Shown here piece by piece: positions 18,891 through 26,928 of a stretch of DNA of 64,000 nucleotides. A program made the position numbers and the translations under genes. Source of the DNA: Flavobacterium soli DSM 19725 (GTDB lineage: Bacteria; Bacteroidota; Bacteroidia; Flavobacteriales; Flavobacteriaceae). The stretch covers positions 185,327 through 249,326 of the forward strand of contig NZ_KE383907.1 in assembly GCF_000422705.1 (NCBI RefSeq), given 5' to 3'. A model generated the notes under the pieces. The model searched no databases. It was not told the DNA's origin and was given only the letters and a program-made list of their open reading frames with translations. How positions within the stretch are numbered: the first letter of the stretch is position 1; every line of letters begins with the position of its first letter.

Positions 18891-20342
18891 CTAGTAGTAA
18901 GCAAATCTTCTTACTTTAGCAATATATTTTGCAAGTCTAATAACTTGGTGGCTGTAGCCATATTCGTTATCATACCAGATATACAATACAATATTTTTTC
19001 CATCAGCAGAAACGATTGTTGCGTTACTGTCGTAGATAGATGGAGCAGAAGTTCCAACAATATCAGAAGAAACCAATTCGTTGTTGATAGAATATTTGAT
19101 TTGTTCTACCAATTCTCCTTCCAATGCATATTTTTTCATAATCGCATTGATTTCTGCAATCGAAGTTTCCTTGTTTACCTCAAGATTCAATACTACAAGT
19201 GAACCATTTGGAACAGGAACACGAATAGCATTTGAAGTTAATTTTCCAGCCAAAGAAGGCAATGCTTTTGCAACAGCACTTCCTGCACCAGTTTCGGTAA
19301 TAACCATATTCAATGCAGCAGCTCTACCACGACGGTATTTTTTGTGCATGTTATCCACAAGATTTTGGTCGTTTGTATAAGCGTGAATCGTTTCCAAGTG
19401 TCCTTTTACAACACCCAAAGTGTCTTCAACCGCTTTCAAAATTGGAGTGATAGCATTAGTTGTACAAGATGCGGCAGAAAAAATATTTACTTCATCAGGA
19501 TTATATTCGTTGTGGTTTACACCGTGAACAATATTCGGAACACCTTTTCCAGGAGCTGTCAATAAAACTTTATCAACCCCTTTAGAAGTCAAGTGTCTTG
19601 CCAAAGCTTCTTGGGTTGTGAAGGCTCCTGTGTTGTCAATCACTAATGCATCATCAATTCCATAAGTGGTATAATCAATTTCTTCTGGTGAATTTGCTGT
19701 AATAATATGAACAGTAGTTCCGTTGATAATCAAGGCATTGTTTTCAGGATCTGCAATTACCGAACCTTGAAAATCACCGTGAATGGAGTCATAACGCAAT
19801 AATGAAGCTCTTTTTTCTAAACTTGTAGCATCATTTTTATCTCTAGTCACAATCGCTCTCAAGCGTAATTGGTTTCCTTTTCCAGTTTTCGACATCAATT
19901 CGCGAGCTAACAAACGTCCGATACGTCCAAAACCATACAATACTACATTTTTAGGATTGATGTTTTTGAATTCTTTGGCATTTTTCAATTTGTCGATAAC
20001 GAATGACCTAGAATCATTGTATTTGTCGTCTTCCAAATGGAACTCATACGTAAGCTTTCCAATATCCAATTTTGAAGGTGGCAAATCCATCGAAAGAATC
20101 GCTCTAGCAATCTCAACCGAATCAAAAACAGAAATTGGTTTTTCAACAAAAGCTCCTGCATATTCGTGCAAGTTGATGATTTCGCTAACGTTTCTGTCGA
20201 TCAACTGGTTTCTAAAAAAAACCAATTCGATTGATTTGTCATACCATAAATCACTGATGATTTTAATGAATTCTACTCCAGCACGTCTTCTGTCAGCTTG
20301 AAAAGAAAGTTCTTTTTCGTAGGAAGCTTTTTTGTGGTCCAT
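18891..20342 (-). CDS. gapA: Glyceraldehyde-3-phosphate dehydrogenase, long form
   Basis: 483 residues. The NAD-binding glycine motif YGFGRIGR is at 136-143 and the catalytic cysteine is Cys293 in ASCTTN, with the following TP and HAYT segments. A classical GAPDH is about 330-340 residues. Here an additional 130 residues precede the Rossmann fold, with no domain I can name. Long GAPDH proteins of this size are known in Flavobacteriia, usually alongside a short one, which is not in this window. It catalyses glyceraldehyde-3-phosphate to 1,3-bisphosphoglycerate, possibly biased toward gluconeogenesis (inference). Confidence 0.93.
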   Translation of the reverse strand: MDHKKASYEKELSFQADRRRAGVEFIKIISDLWYDKSIELVFFRNQLIDRNVSEIINLHEYAGAFVEKPISVFDSVEIARAILSMDLPPSKLDIGKLTYEFHLEDDKYNDSRSFVIDKLKNAKEFKNINPKNVVLYGFGRIGRLLARELMSKTGKGNQLRLRAIVTRDKNDATSLEKRASLLRYDSIHGDFQGSVIADPENNALIINGTTVHIITANSPEEIDYTTYGIDDALVIDNTGAFTTQEALARHLTSKGVDKVLLTAPGKGVPNIVHGVNHNEYNPDEVNIFSAASCTTNAITPILKAVEDTLGVVKGHLETIHAYTNDQNLVDNMHKKYRRGRAAALNMVITETGAGSAVAKALPSLAGKLTSNAIRVPVPNGSLVVLNLEVNKETSIAEINAIMKKYALEGELVEQIKYSINNELVSSDIVGTSAPSIYDSNATIVSADGKNIVLYIWYDNEYGYSHQVIRLAKYIAKVRRFAYY

Positions 20343-20388
20343 TTGCTTAAATTATAAATAGTTAGTGTTGTTTATTTTTAATTTGGTG

Positions 20389-20396
20389 CAAAAGTA
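20389..20396 (-). promoter_or_regulatory. Candidate -7 element for GAPDH
   Basis: On the - strand this reads TACTTTTG, matching the Bacteroidota TAnnTTTG element, 46 bp before the GAPDH ATG. A good -33 TTG is not obvious. Confidence 0.4.
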
Positions 20397-20487
20397 AACA
20401 ACTATAACGTTTTCGTGAAACTTTTTTACAATTTATTTTCTACAGGTTTTAAACATTTTATAATTTCTACAAATTCAAAAAAGAAAA

Positions 20488-20547
20488 CCATTAAGATATT
20501 AAGTTTTATTAAGGCTTCACCCTTAACTTTTCTTAATATCTTAATGG
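20488..20547 (-). repeat. 16-bp perfect inverted repeat, twin of 17888-17944
   Basis: CCATTAAGATATTAAG (20488-20503) and its exact complement (20532-20547). It differs from the other copy by A-T to T-A at one stem position, so pairing is preserved. On the - strand it lies just after the degP stop and before T-rich sequence, consistent with a terminator. Confidence 0.85.
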
Positions 20548-20570
20548 TTTAAAATTTTAATCTTTATTTA

Positions 20571-21965
20571 TCAGATAATCATTCGAACCATCTGACCATT
20601 ATTGGTAATCAATTCAATCTGAACACCTTCTTCTTCATCCTTGTTCGACATGATTTTAGAAACCGTTTCCACATCCACAGCTTTGATATTATCTACTTTT
20701 AAGATAATGGCTCCAGAAAGTTCATCAGCATATCGCTTCAACCTCGGATTTTCGATTTCAGTGATTTTTACACCATAGCCAATTTTAAATTCTTTCTTTT
20801 CGGCAGCCCCAATATTTTCAATTTGAATACCTTTTAAATCCGTTTTTACAATATCATTTTTAGATAAAGTCACCGAAGTAGTCATTAACTTTTCATCTCT
20901 CAAAAACGAAACCTGAATTTTATCATTAGGTCGTTTCGTATTGATGTAACTGTTCAAATCGGCAAAAGAAGTAATGTTTTGATTGTCTAGTTTCACAATA
21001 ATATCACCCGATTTCAAGCCAGATTTTTCAGCACCTGAATTTTTTGTAACCTTATTTACATAGAAACCTTCGGTCTGGTTTACGCCAAATTCTTTTGACA
21101 TCGTGGCATTCAATTCTGTTCCTTCAACACCCAACATTCCACGTTGAACATTTCCAAACTCCATAATATCCTCGATAATTTTTCGCGTGATATTTGAAGG
21201 AACGGCAAAAGAATAACCTACATACGAACCCGTCATCGACGAAATCATCGTGTTGATCCCAACTAATTCTCCTCTTGTATTCACCAAAGCGCCACCACTG
21301 TTTCCAGGATTTACGGCTGCATCGGTCTGAATAAAGGATTGAATTCCGTTTGTGTCCAAATTTCTGGCTTTCGCCGAAACAATACCAGCCGTTACAGTAG
21401 AAGTCAAATTATACGGATTTCCAACTGCCAAAACCCATTCGCCCACTTTCACATTATCAGAATCTGCAAAAGTAGAATAAGGAAGCTTCACATCAGCATC
21501 AATTTTTAGTAGGGCAATATCCATTTTTGCATCCGTTCCAATTAATTTTGCCTTATACGATTTTTTGTTGTTCAGCGTGATTTCAATATCCTGAGCATCT
21601 TTCACCACGTGGTTATTGGTCACGATATAACCATCTTCCGAAATAATCACACCAGAACCTGTACCCACTTGTTCCTGTTGCTGACCACCTCTATAGCCAT
21701 AAAAATATTCCATAATCGGGTTCGAAACCGTTCGGTACGATACATTTTTAACGTGAACTACAGAATGGACTGCTTTGTCGGCAGCATCCGTGAAATCAAC
21801 CGTTTCGGCTCCCAAGCCAACATTTCTTGAAAAATTATTTGGTGCAGTCGTCACAATCGATTTCGATTCAAACGCTCCGCCGTCATCAAATAACAACTTG
21901 TAAGCACCAAGAGTTGTCGCCCCACTTAACAAGGCTACCAAGAATAAATTTCCAAATCTTTTCAT
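20571..21965 (-). CDS. DegP/HtrA-like serine protease
   Basis: 464 residues with an N-terminal hydrophobic anchor or signal (5-25). The trypsin-like catalytic triad is visible: His119 in TNNHVV, Asp149 in MDIALLKI and Ser223 in NPGNSGGAL. Two PDZ regions follow, at about 275-365 (GMLGVEGTELN, SGLKSGDIIVKLDNQ) and about 380-464 (second, divergent). These proteases degrade or refold damaged envelope proteins in the periplasm. It is monocistronic, divergent from dapF across a 308-bp gap that holds one of the dispersed elements. Confidence 0.94.
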   Translation of the reverse strand: MKRFGNLFLVALLSGATTLGAYKLLFDDGGAFESKSIVTTAPNNFSRNVGLGAETVDFTDAADKAVHSVVHVKNVSYRTVSNPIMEYFYGYRGGQQQEQVGTGSGVIISEDGYIVTNNHVVKDAQDIEITLNNKKSYKAKLIGTDAKMDIALLKIDADVKLPYSTFADSDNVKVGEWVLAVGNPYNLTSTVTAGIVSAKARNLDTNGIQSFIQTDAAVNPGNSGGALVNTRGELVGINTMISSMTGSYVGYSFAVPSNITRKIIEDIMEFGNVQRGMLGVEGTELNATMSKEFGVNQTEGFYVNKVTKNSGAEKSGLKSGDIIVKLDNQNITSFADLNSYINTKRPNDKIQVSFLRDEKLMTTSVTLSKNDIVKTDLKGIQIENIGAAEKKEFKIGYGVKITEIENPRLKRYADELSGAIILKVDNIKAVDVETVSKIMSNKDEEEGVQIELITNNGQMVRMII

Positions 21966-22072
21966 TGTTTGATAATAATTAAGTTATTTAACAGTAAAAT
22001 TAGATGATTAATTCCTTCTCCAAAATCAGTTTAACGCTCGATTAACAATGATTAACTTTTCATTAATATTCG

Positions 22073-22080
22073 TAACTTTG
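22073..22080 (+). promoter_or_regulatory. Candidate -7 element ahead of dapF and the dispersed element
   Basis: TAACTTTG matches TAnnTTTG. If used, transcription starts just before the element at 22085 and dapF would have a leader of nearly 190 nt containing both the structured element and the heptad array. Confidence 0.4.
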
Positions 22081-22084
22081 TGTT

Positions 22085-22219
22085 GCTAATTTTTAGGAGC
22101 AAAAGGCTCGGGCATTTGTTTAAACCATATTCCTGCCTTCCTTCCAATCTTTTTTGTTTTTAAAGGAAAAACAAAAAAGGATTTTCCCTCCAGTCAGGGC
22201 TAGATAAAAACTATTAGCA
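22085..22219 (+). repeat. Structured dispersed element, copy A
   Basis: Contains the shared blocks TTTTTAGGAGC (22090-22100), TTCCTGCCTTCCTTCCAATC (22130-22149) and GGATTTTCCCTCCAGTCAGG (22179-22198), continuing GCTA. Between them TTTTTTGTTTTT pairs with AAAAACAAAAAA around AAAGG, extended by AATC/GATT. The ends also pair: GCTAAT at 22085 with ATTAGC near 22218. Related copies are at 42606-42758 and 63048-63205, and inverted at 45014-45138. It lies in the degP-dapF divergent gap, the only other content of which is the dapF heptad array. Confidence 0.85.
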
Positions 22220-22230
22220 CTCTTTAAAAC

Positions 22231-22272
22231 GCCAAAACCTAGTGCCTAGAATCCAAAACCTTAAACCCAAAA
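22231..22272 (+). repeat. Six degenerate heptads ending at the dapF start
   Basis: Units GCCAAAA, CCTAGTG, CCTAGAA, TCCAAAA, CCTTAAA and CCCAAAA are each exactly 7 nt, then one A and the ATG at 22274. The sequence varies but the period does not. Confidence 0.75.
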
Positions 22273-22273
22273 A

Positions 22274-23056
22274 ATGCAACTCAAATTCTACAAATACCAA
22301 GGAACGGGAAACGATTTTGTAATGATAGACAATCGTAATGATCAATTTCCCAAAAATAATACCAAGCTAATCGAGCAACTATGTGACCGAAGATTTGGCA
22401 TAGGAGCTGACGGTTTGATTCTTCTGGAAAATGACAATTCGACAGATTTTCGAATGGTTTACTATAATTCTGACGGAAACCAAAGTTCCATGTGTGGCAA
22501 CGGAGGCCGATGTCTGGTAGCTTTCGCAAAAAGTCTAAACGTCATTGAAAATCAAACTACTTTCATTGCTACCGATGGATTGCATCACGCCACCGTTTTA
22601 GAAAACGGAATTGTATCGCTTCAAATGAAAGACGTTGATACTGTAAAAGTGACTCCAGAATATGTTTTTTTAGACACTGGATCGCCTCATCACATCGAAA
22701 TTGTAGAAGATTTGAAAAATCTTGATGTAAAAACCAAAGGTTCGCAAATTCGTTATGGTGAATTATATGGCGAAAAAGGAAGCAACGTCAATTTTGTAAA
22801 ACAGGTTGACGACAATACGTTTTCGCTTCGCACTTACGAAAGAGGAGTAGAAGATGAAACTTTTTCCTGCGGAACTGGTGCAACTGCAACTGCAATAGCA
22901 ATGAAAGTTCTTGGGAAAACGGATTCAGAAAACATACATATAAATGTAGAAGGCGGAAAACTGGAAGTTTCCTTCCATTCAAACGAAAATAAATTTACAG
23001 ATGTTTTCTTGAAAGGACCTGCAACATTTGTTTTTTCAGGAACAATCGAAGTTTAA
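22274..23056 (+). CDS. dapF: Diaminopimelate epimerase
   Basis: 260 residues. It isomerises LL- to meso-diaminopimelate for lysine and peptidoglycan synthesis. The two catalytic cysteines are Cys74 in SSMCGNGGRC and Cys199 in FSCGTGATA, both in the expected context, and the N-terminal YQGTGNDFVMID motif is present. It begins a + strand run with an acetyltransferase, mltG and DUF2279, consistent with a cell-wall theme. Confidence 0.97.
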   Translation: MQLKFYKYQGTGNDFVMIDNRNDQFPKNNTKLIEQLCDRRFGIGADGLILLENDNSTDFRMVYYNSDGNQSSMCGNGGRCLVAFAKSLNVIENQTTFIATDGLHHATVLENGIVSLQMKDVDTVKVTPEYVFLDTGSPHHIEIVEDLKNLDVKTKGSQIRYGELYGEKGSNVNFVKQVDDNTFSLRTYERGVEDETFSCGTGATATAIAMKVLGKTDSENIHINVEGGKLEVSFHSNENKFTDVFLKGPATFVFSGTIEV

Positions 23057-23069
23057 AATTCCAAATTCC
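23056..23069 (+). repeat. Two heptads between dapF and the acetyltransferase gene
   Basis: AAATTCC occurs twice in tandem, then AA and the ATG at 23072. The first unit overlaps the last base of the dapF stop codon. Confidence 0.7.
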
Positions 23070-23071
23070 AA

Positions 23072-23605
23072 ATGACAACATTAAAAGGCCCAAACATTTA
23101 TCTAAGAGCGCTCGAACCCGAGGATTTGGAGTTTGTTTATGCCGTAGAAAATGACGAATCGATTTGGAATGTAAGCAATACTCAAACACCTTACAGCCGG
23201 TTTCTGATACGTCAATACTTGGAAAATGCACATCAAGATATTTATGAAGCCAAGCAATTGCGATTGGCAATTTGCCGAAATGAAGATTTTTCATCCATCG
23301 GTTTGATAGATTTGTTTGATTATGATCCAAGAAACAATCGTGCTGGAATTGGTATTCTGATTCAAAATAAAGAAAATAGAGGGCAAGGTGTTGGTTCAGA
23401 AGCATTGCAACTTTTAATCAATTATGCTTTTATACATTTAAATTTACATCAGCTTTATGCAAATATTGATTCTGAAAATGAAGCAAGTTTAAAGCTTTTT
23501 ACTACTTTTGGATTCCAATTAATTGGAACAAAAAAACAGTGGAATTTGGTGAACGGCAAATACAATGACGAATCGTTATTCCAATTAATCAATCAATCAT
23601 TTTAA
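23072..23605 (+). CDS. GNAT family N-acetyltransferase
   Basis: 177 residues with the RimJ/RimL-like N-terminus (IYLRALEPEDLEFVYAVEND). The acetyl-CoA binding motif is IQNKENRGQGVGSEALQLLI (about 108-127) and the C-terminal ENEASLKLFTTFGFQLIG is typical. It transfers an acetyl group to an amine or protein N-terminus; the substrate is unknown. It starts 15 bp after dapF and ends 10 bp before mltG, so it is in that operon. Confidence 0.9.
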   Translation: MTTLKGPNIYLRALEPEDLEFVYAVENDESIWNVSNTQTPYSRFLIRQYLENAHQDIYEAKQLRLAICRNEDFSSIGLIDLFDYDPRNNRAGIGILIQNKENRGQGVGSEALQLLINYAFIHLNLHQLYANIDSENEASLKLFTTFGFQLIGTKKQWNLVNGKYNDESLFQLINQSF

Positions 23606-23615
23606 AAATATCATC

Positions 23616-24656
23616 TTGAAACCTAAAAAAATCCTCGTTTATTTTTCACTTCTAGTGGTTGTTGGAGCCTCAATTTATGGCTATATGATTTACAGAGACA
23701 TCTTTTCTGCAAATACAAAATTCAGCGAAAAAGAAGTTTTTATCTATATCCCAACAGACGCCAACTATAATCAGGTTGTAGAAATTATAAAACCTTATAT
23801 AGAAGACATCGGCCGTTTCAATATGGTTGCCGAAAAGAAATCGTATTTGGCAAATGTAAAATCGGGAAAGTTTTTGTTGAAAAACGGAATGAACAGTAAT
23901 GATATCGTAAACAGTCTTCGTCAGGAAGTTCCCGTAAATCTAGCTTTCAACAATCAGGAAAGATTGGAAGATTTCGCAGGAAGAATCGCAACTCAAATAG
24001 AAGCCGACAGTTTGAGTTTGCTAAATGCTTTCAAGGATGAAAAATTTTTACAAGAAAATGGTTTTAACGAAGAGAATGTTCTGAGTATGTTTATTCCAAA
24101 TTCATACGAGTTTTTCTGGGATGTGAATGCTGAGAAATTCCGCGAAAGAATGGCAAAGGAATACCGAAAATTCTGGACACCAGAAAGATTGGCGAAAGCC
24201 GAAGCTCAAAATCTTACACCGCTTCAAGTTTCTGCATTGGCCTCAATCGTTCACAAAGAAACCGTAAAAAAAGACGAACGACCAAGAGTTGCAGGTGTTT
24301 ATTTGAATAGATTGAATACAGGAATGAAGCTTGAAGCTGATCCAACTGTTATTTATGCAGTAAAGAAAGCTTCAGGAAATTTCGACCAAGTTATCAAACG
24401 CGTTTTATATAAAGATTTGGAAACGGTTTCTCCTTATAATACATACAAGAACGAAGGTTTGCCTCCAGGACCAATTGCAATGCCAGATATCACGGCTCTT
24501 GATGCAGTTTTGAATCCAGAGAAACACAATTATATTTATTTCTGTGCAAGTGTGACGAATTTTGGCTACCACGAATTTGCCGTAACTCCAGCCCAACACG
24601 AGGTTAACCGTCAGAAATATATCGCTTGGGTAAGCAAACAAGGAATTAAACGATAA
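23616..24656 (+). CDS. mltG: Endolytic transglycosylase MltG
   Basis: 346 residues from a TTG start; no ATG occurs in frame before codon 23, inside the membrane segment, so TTG is preferred. One transmembrane helix (about 8-26), then a LysM-like region and the YceG catalytic domain with Glu215 in SIVHKETVKKDERP and the NTYKNEGLPPGPIAMP signature. MltG cleaves nascent glycan strands and sets their length. It ends 1 bp before the next gene, which also begins with TTG. Confidence 0.93.
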   Translation: MKPKKILVYFSLLVVVGASIYGYMIYRDIFSANTKFSEKEVFIYIPTDANYNQVVEIIKPYIEDIGRFNMVAEKKSYLANVKSGKFLLKNGMNSNDIVNSLRQEVPVNLAFNNQERLEDFAGRIATQIEADSLSLLNAFKDEKFLQENGFNEENVLSMFIPNSYEFFWDVNAEKFRERMAKEYRKFWTPERLAKAEAQNLTPLQVSALASIVHKETVKKDERPRVAGVYLNRLNTGMKLEADPTVIYAVKKASGNFDQVIKRVLYKDLETVSPYNTYKNEGLPPGPIAMPDITALDAVLNPEKHNYIYFCASVTNFGYHEFAVTPAQHEVNRQKYIAWVSKQGIKR

Positions 24657-24657
24657 T

Positions 24658-25575
24658 TTGAAGTTTTACAAGCACATACTTTTACTTTTTTTAATCGGTT
24701 CTTTTTCGAATGTTTTCGGACAAGGCAAATTGGACAGCTTCCTAAAACCAGCTGATACTTTAAACTTACAACGAAGAAATACGGTTGTCATTTCCGAAGC
24801 AGTTGTTCTAACCGGAACTTTAGTGGCATTAAACCAAGTTTGGTACAGCGATTATGCAAAATCCGGTTTCCATCTAAAAAACGACAATGCACAGTGGCTT
24901 CAAATGGATAAAGCTGGACACGTTTTTTCGTCTTACCAAATGGGAAGATTTGGATCCGAATTACTCGAATGGAGTGGAGCTAATAAAAAAAGCCAGTTAT
25001 TATATGGTTCAACACTTGGTTTAGGTTTTCTAACTGCAGTCGAAATTTTTGATGGACATTCGTCTGAATGGGGTTTTTCATGGGGCGATATGGTAGCAAA
25101 TGCTTCTGGAACGGCTTTATATGTTTCGCAGGAATTACTTTGGAACGAACAACGTATTGTTCCTAAATTTTCGTTTCATACCACGCCTTATGCTTCTGCA
25201 CGGCCAAATATTTTAGGAAAATCCTTAAACGAGCAAATCTTAAAGGATTATAACGGACAAACCTATTGGCTTTCGGGTAACATCCATTCCTTTTTTAAAG
25301 ATTCAAATATTCCAAAATGGCTCAATATTGCAGCTGGTTATGGAGCCGAAGGAATGATTACTGGTGATGATGAATTGGTGAACACCGTTTTCTTCCCAGA
25401 AAAGACCAGAATCCGACAATTTTACTTGAGTTTGGATGTCGATTTGACTAAAATTCAGACACAATCCCATACTTTAAAGACCCTTTTTTCGATTTTCAAT
25501 ACCATCAAGATTCCTGCTCCAACCTTTGAAATCAATAGCTTAGGGAAGTCTAAATTTCATGTTCTTTACTTTTAG
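24658..25575 (+). CDS. DUF2279 family protein
   Basis: 305 residues from a TTG immediately after the mltG stop. Signal peptide 1-22 (IGSFSNVFGQGK). The DUF2279 core is AGHVFSSYQMGRFGSELLEW, then DGHSSEWGFSWGDMVANASG, with an ELLWNEQR segment. The family (YfiM-like) is probably outer-membrane or periplasmic, with unknown biochemistry. Its conserved His and Asp residues and tight linkage to mltG suggest an envelope role (inference). Confidence 0.85.
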   Translation: MKFYKHILLLFLIGSFSNVFGQGKLDSFLKPADTLNLQRRNTVVISEAVVLTGTLVALNQVWYSDYAKSGFHLKNDNAQWLQMDKAGHVFSSYQMGRFGSELLEWSGANKKSQLLYGSTLGLGFLTAVEIFDGHSSEWGFSWGDMVANASGTALYVSQELLWNEQRIVPKFSFHTTPYASARPNILGKSLNEQILKDYNGQTYWLSGNIHSFFKDSNIPKWLNIAAGYGAEGMITGDDELVNTVFFPEKTRIRQFYLSLDVDLTKIQTQSHTLKTLFSIFNTIKIPAPTFEINSLGKSKFHVLYF

Positions 25576-25672
25576 AAAACATTAACAGGTTGATTTTCAG
25601 GTTTGTATTTTTTATTGTATCTTTGCCTTGCAGAAATTTCTCGGTGTGACAGGTTGAGAAGAAATTCAAAGT

Positions 25673-26311
25673 ATGATTAAAAAATGGATATATTACACTA
25701 GTATTGCAGTTGTTGTAGCTTTTATAAGCTTAGGTTTCAAATCATCAAAACCAGAAAATCTAGATTGGTTTTATGTAAGTTCAAATGAAGAATCTCTTCA
25801 TTTATTTCCCTCACTTGAGGAAGAAGAATACACTTATTTTAATTTTCCGTTTACAGGAAAAACTTTCACAGGCTTCAAAGAAGCACTCGCCTTTAAAGAA
25901 TCACAAGGAAGATATCGATTAATTAATTCTCTTGGTTATATGGGGAAATACCAGTTTGGTATGTCAGCATTGAGAGCCATTGGTATTCATAATTCCACAG
26001 AGTTTTTGAATAATCCAAGAATGCAAGAAAAGGCTTTTAAAGCATTACTAGCAAAAAACAAATGGGAGTTACGTGAAGAAATTGAAAAATACGAAGGAAA
26101 AGTAGTTAATGGTGTCAAAGTAACCGAGTCTGGAATTTTGGCGGCGGCACATTTAGGAGGTGCTGGGTCTGTTAAAAAATTCTTCAGAAACGAAGGTAAA
26201 CGTTCTATAAAAGATAATTACGGGACATCGCTAAAAAGTTATATGAAGGCATTCGGAGGTTATGATACTTCTTTTATCGTAGCAAACAGTAATGCAAAGA
26301 TAAAGATGTAA
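25673..26311 (+). CDS. Lysozyme-fold (transglycosylase-like) secreted protein
   Basis: 212 residues. The N-terminal hydrophobic segment (7-22) is a signal or anchor. The segment EALAFKESQGRYRLINSLGY followed by MGKYQFGMSAL resembles lytic transglycosylase and peptidoglycan-hydrolase domains, with Glu76 as candidate catalytic acid. LAAAHLGGAGSVKKFF is also typical of lysozyme-like proteins. A TATCTTTG at 25618-25625 could be its -7 element. It follows the mltG group and likely acts on peptidoglycan, but activity is unproven. Confidence 0.7.
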   Translation: MIKKWIYYTSIAVVVAFISLGFKSSKPENLDWFYVSSNEESLHLFPSLEEEEYTYFNFPFTGKTFTGFKEALAFKESQGRYRLINSLGYMGKYQFGMSALRAIGIHNSTEFLNNPRMQEKAFKALLAKNKWELREEIEKYEGKVVNGVKVTESGILAAAHLGGAGSVKKFFRNEGKRSIKDNYGTSLKSYMKAFGGYDTSFIVANSNAKIKM

Positions 26312-26334
26312 TGATTTTCATTTTATTATAAAAA

Positions 26335-26362
26335 GAAAAACTGCTGATAGGCAGTTTTTTTG
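26335..26362. terminator. Bidirectional terminator between the lysozyme-fold gene and the toxin gene
   Basis: AAACTGC and GCAGTTT form the stem, with A residues on the left and T residues on the right, between two convergent genes. Confidence 0.8.
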
Positions 26363-26365
26363 TTT

Positions 26366-26656
26366 TTATATATCAAGTGGTTTTCTGCTCGTGTGAAGTA
26401 TTGCTAGAATTAAAACTGAATTCGTTTCTTCAAAAATAATGTAGTAAATGGCAAATGGAAAAATCTTCAGGTAGGAAACCCTGGTTGATTTGTACTTATT
26501 AGCAAATAAATATGGATTTTTAGAAATTGTAACAATCTGATTCTGAAGATTTTTATAGAATCGAAAACCTAGGCCTTTTGATTTTGAGTTATACCAATCA
26601 ATTTGGTCAGTTACTTCTAAATTTACGTTTGGATCAAAGATAATGCTATAAGCCAT
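26366..26656 (-). CDS. Type II toxin of the RelE/ParE family
   Basis: 96 residues, the usual toxin length. It shows the ParE/RelE pattern: N-terminal beta strand, then a helix EVTDQIDWYNSKSKGLGFRF, then FPFAIYYIIFEETNSVLILAILHTSRKP at the C-terminus. Such toxins inhibit gyrase (ParE) or cleave mRNA on the ribosome (RelE); which applies cannot be told. It overlaps the upstream antitoxin gene by 11 bp, the standard antitoxin-first order. Confidence 0.88.
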   Translation of the reverse strand: MAYSIIFDPNVNLEVTDQIDWYNSKSKGLGFRFYKNLQNQIVTISKNPYLFANKYKSTRVSYLKIFPFAIYYIIFEETNSVLILAILHTSRKPLDI

Positions 26657-26882
26657 ATTTTTTCTTAATCTCTTCTTGAACGGTATCCCATGTAACTATG
26701 TTTTCAGGATATTTTTGAATATTTTCAAGTCTTTGGTCAAGAATTTCCTTATGCCAATTCGGTATATCATTTGTAATCTCTTCAATGTCAGGAAAAGAGT
26801 TTTTAATACTTTCCCAGTCTTTTAGAGATAAAACGACATCTGTAGTTTTTCCTTTTTGGTCTTTGATATATTTAATCTTCAT
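26646..26882 (-). CDS. Antitoxin of the RelE/ParE-type module
   Basis: 78 residues from the ATG at 26882; the in-frame extension upstream encodes an unlikely hydrophobic leader and was rejected. Acidic, with VVLSLKDWESIKNSFPDIEE resembling antitoxins that pair with RelE/ParE toxins. No clear DNA-binding motif is visible. It overlaps the toxin gene and lies 46 bp after the end of the methyltransferase gene. Confidence 0.82.
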   Translation of the reverse strand: MKIKYIKDQKGKTTDVVLSLKDWESIKNSFPDIEEITNDIPNWHKEILDQRLENIQKYPENIVTWDTVQEEIKKKYGL

Positions 26883-26928
26883 CAGAATTCTTTTTCTTAT
26901 CTCAAATATAGCAATTTTAAAGAAGTCA

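Noticed and set aside
19957..20301. 114-residue + strand ORF antisense to GAPDH
   Set aside because: It mirrors the N-terminal extension of GAPDH; no start signal or domain.
22995..23405. 136-residue - strand ORF over dapF/acetyltransferase
   Set aside because: Antisense to two genes with clear motifs; no signal or domain in the translation.
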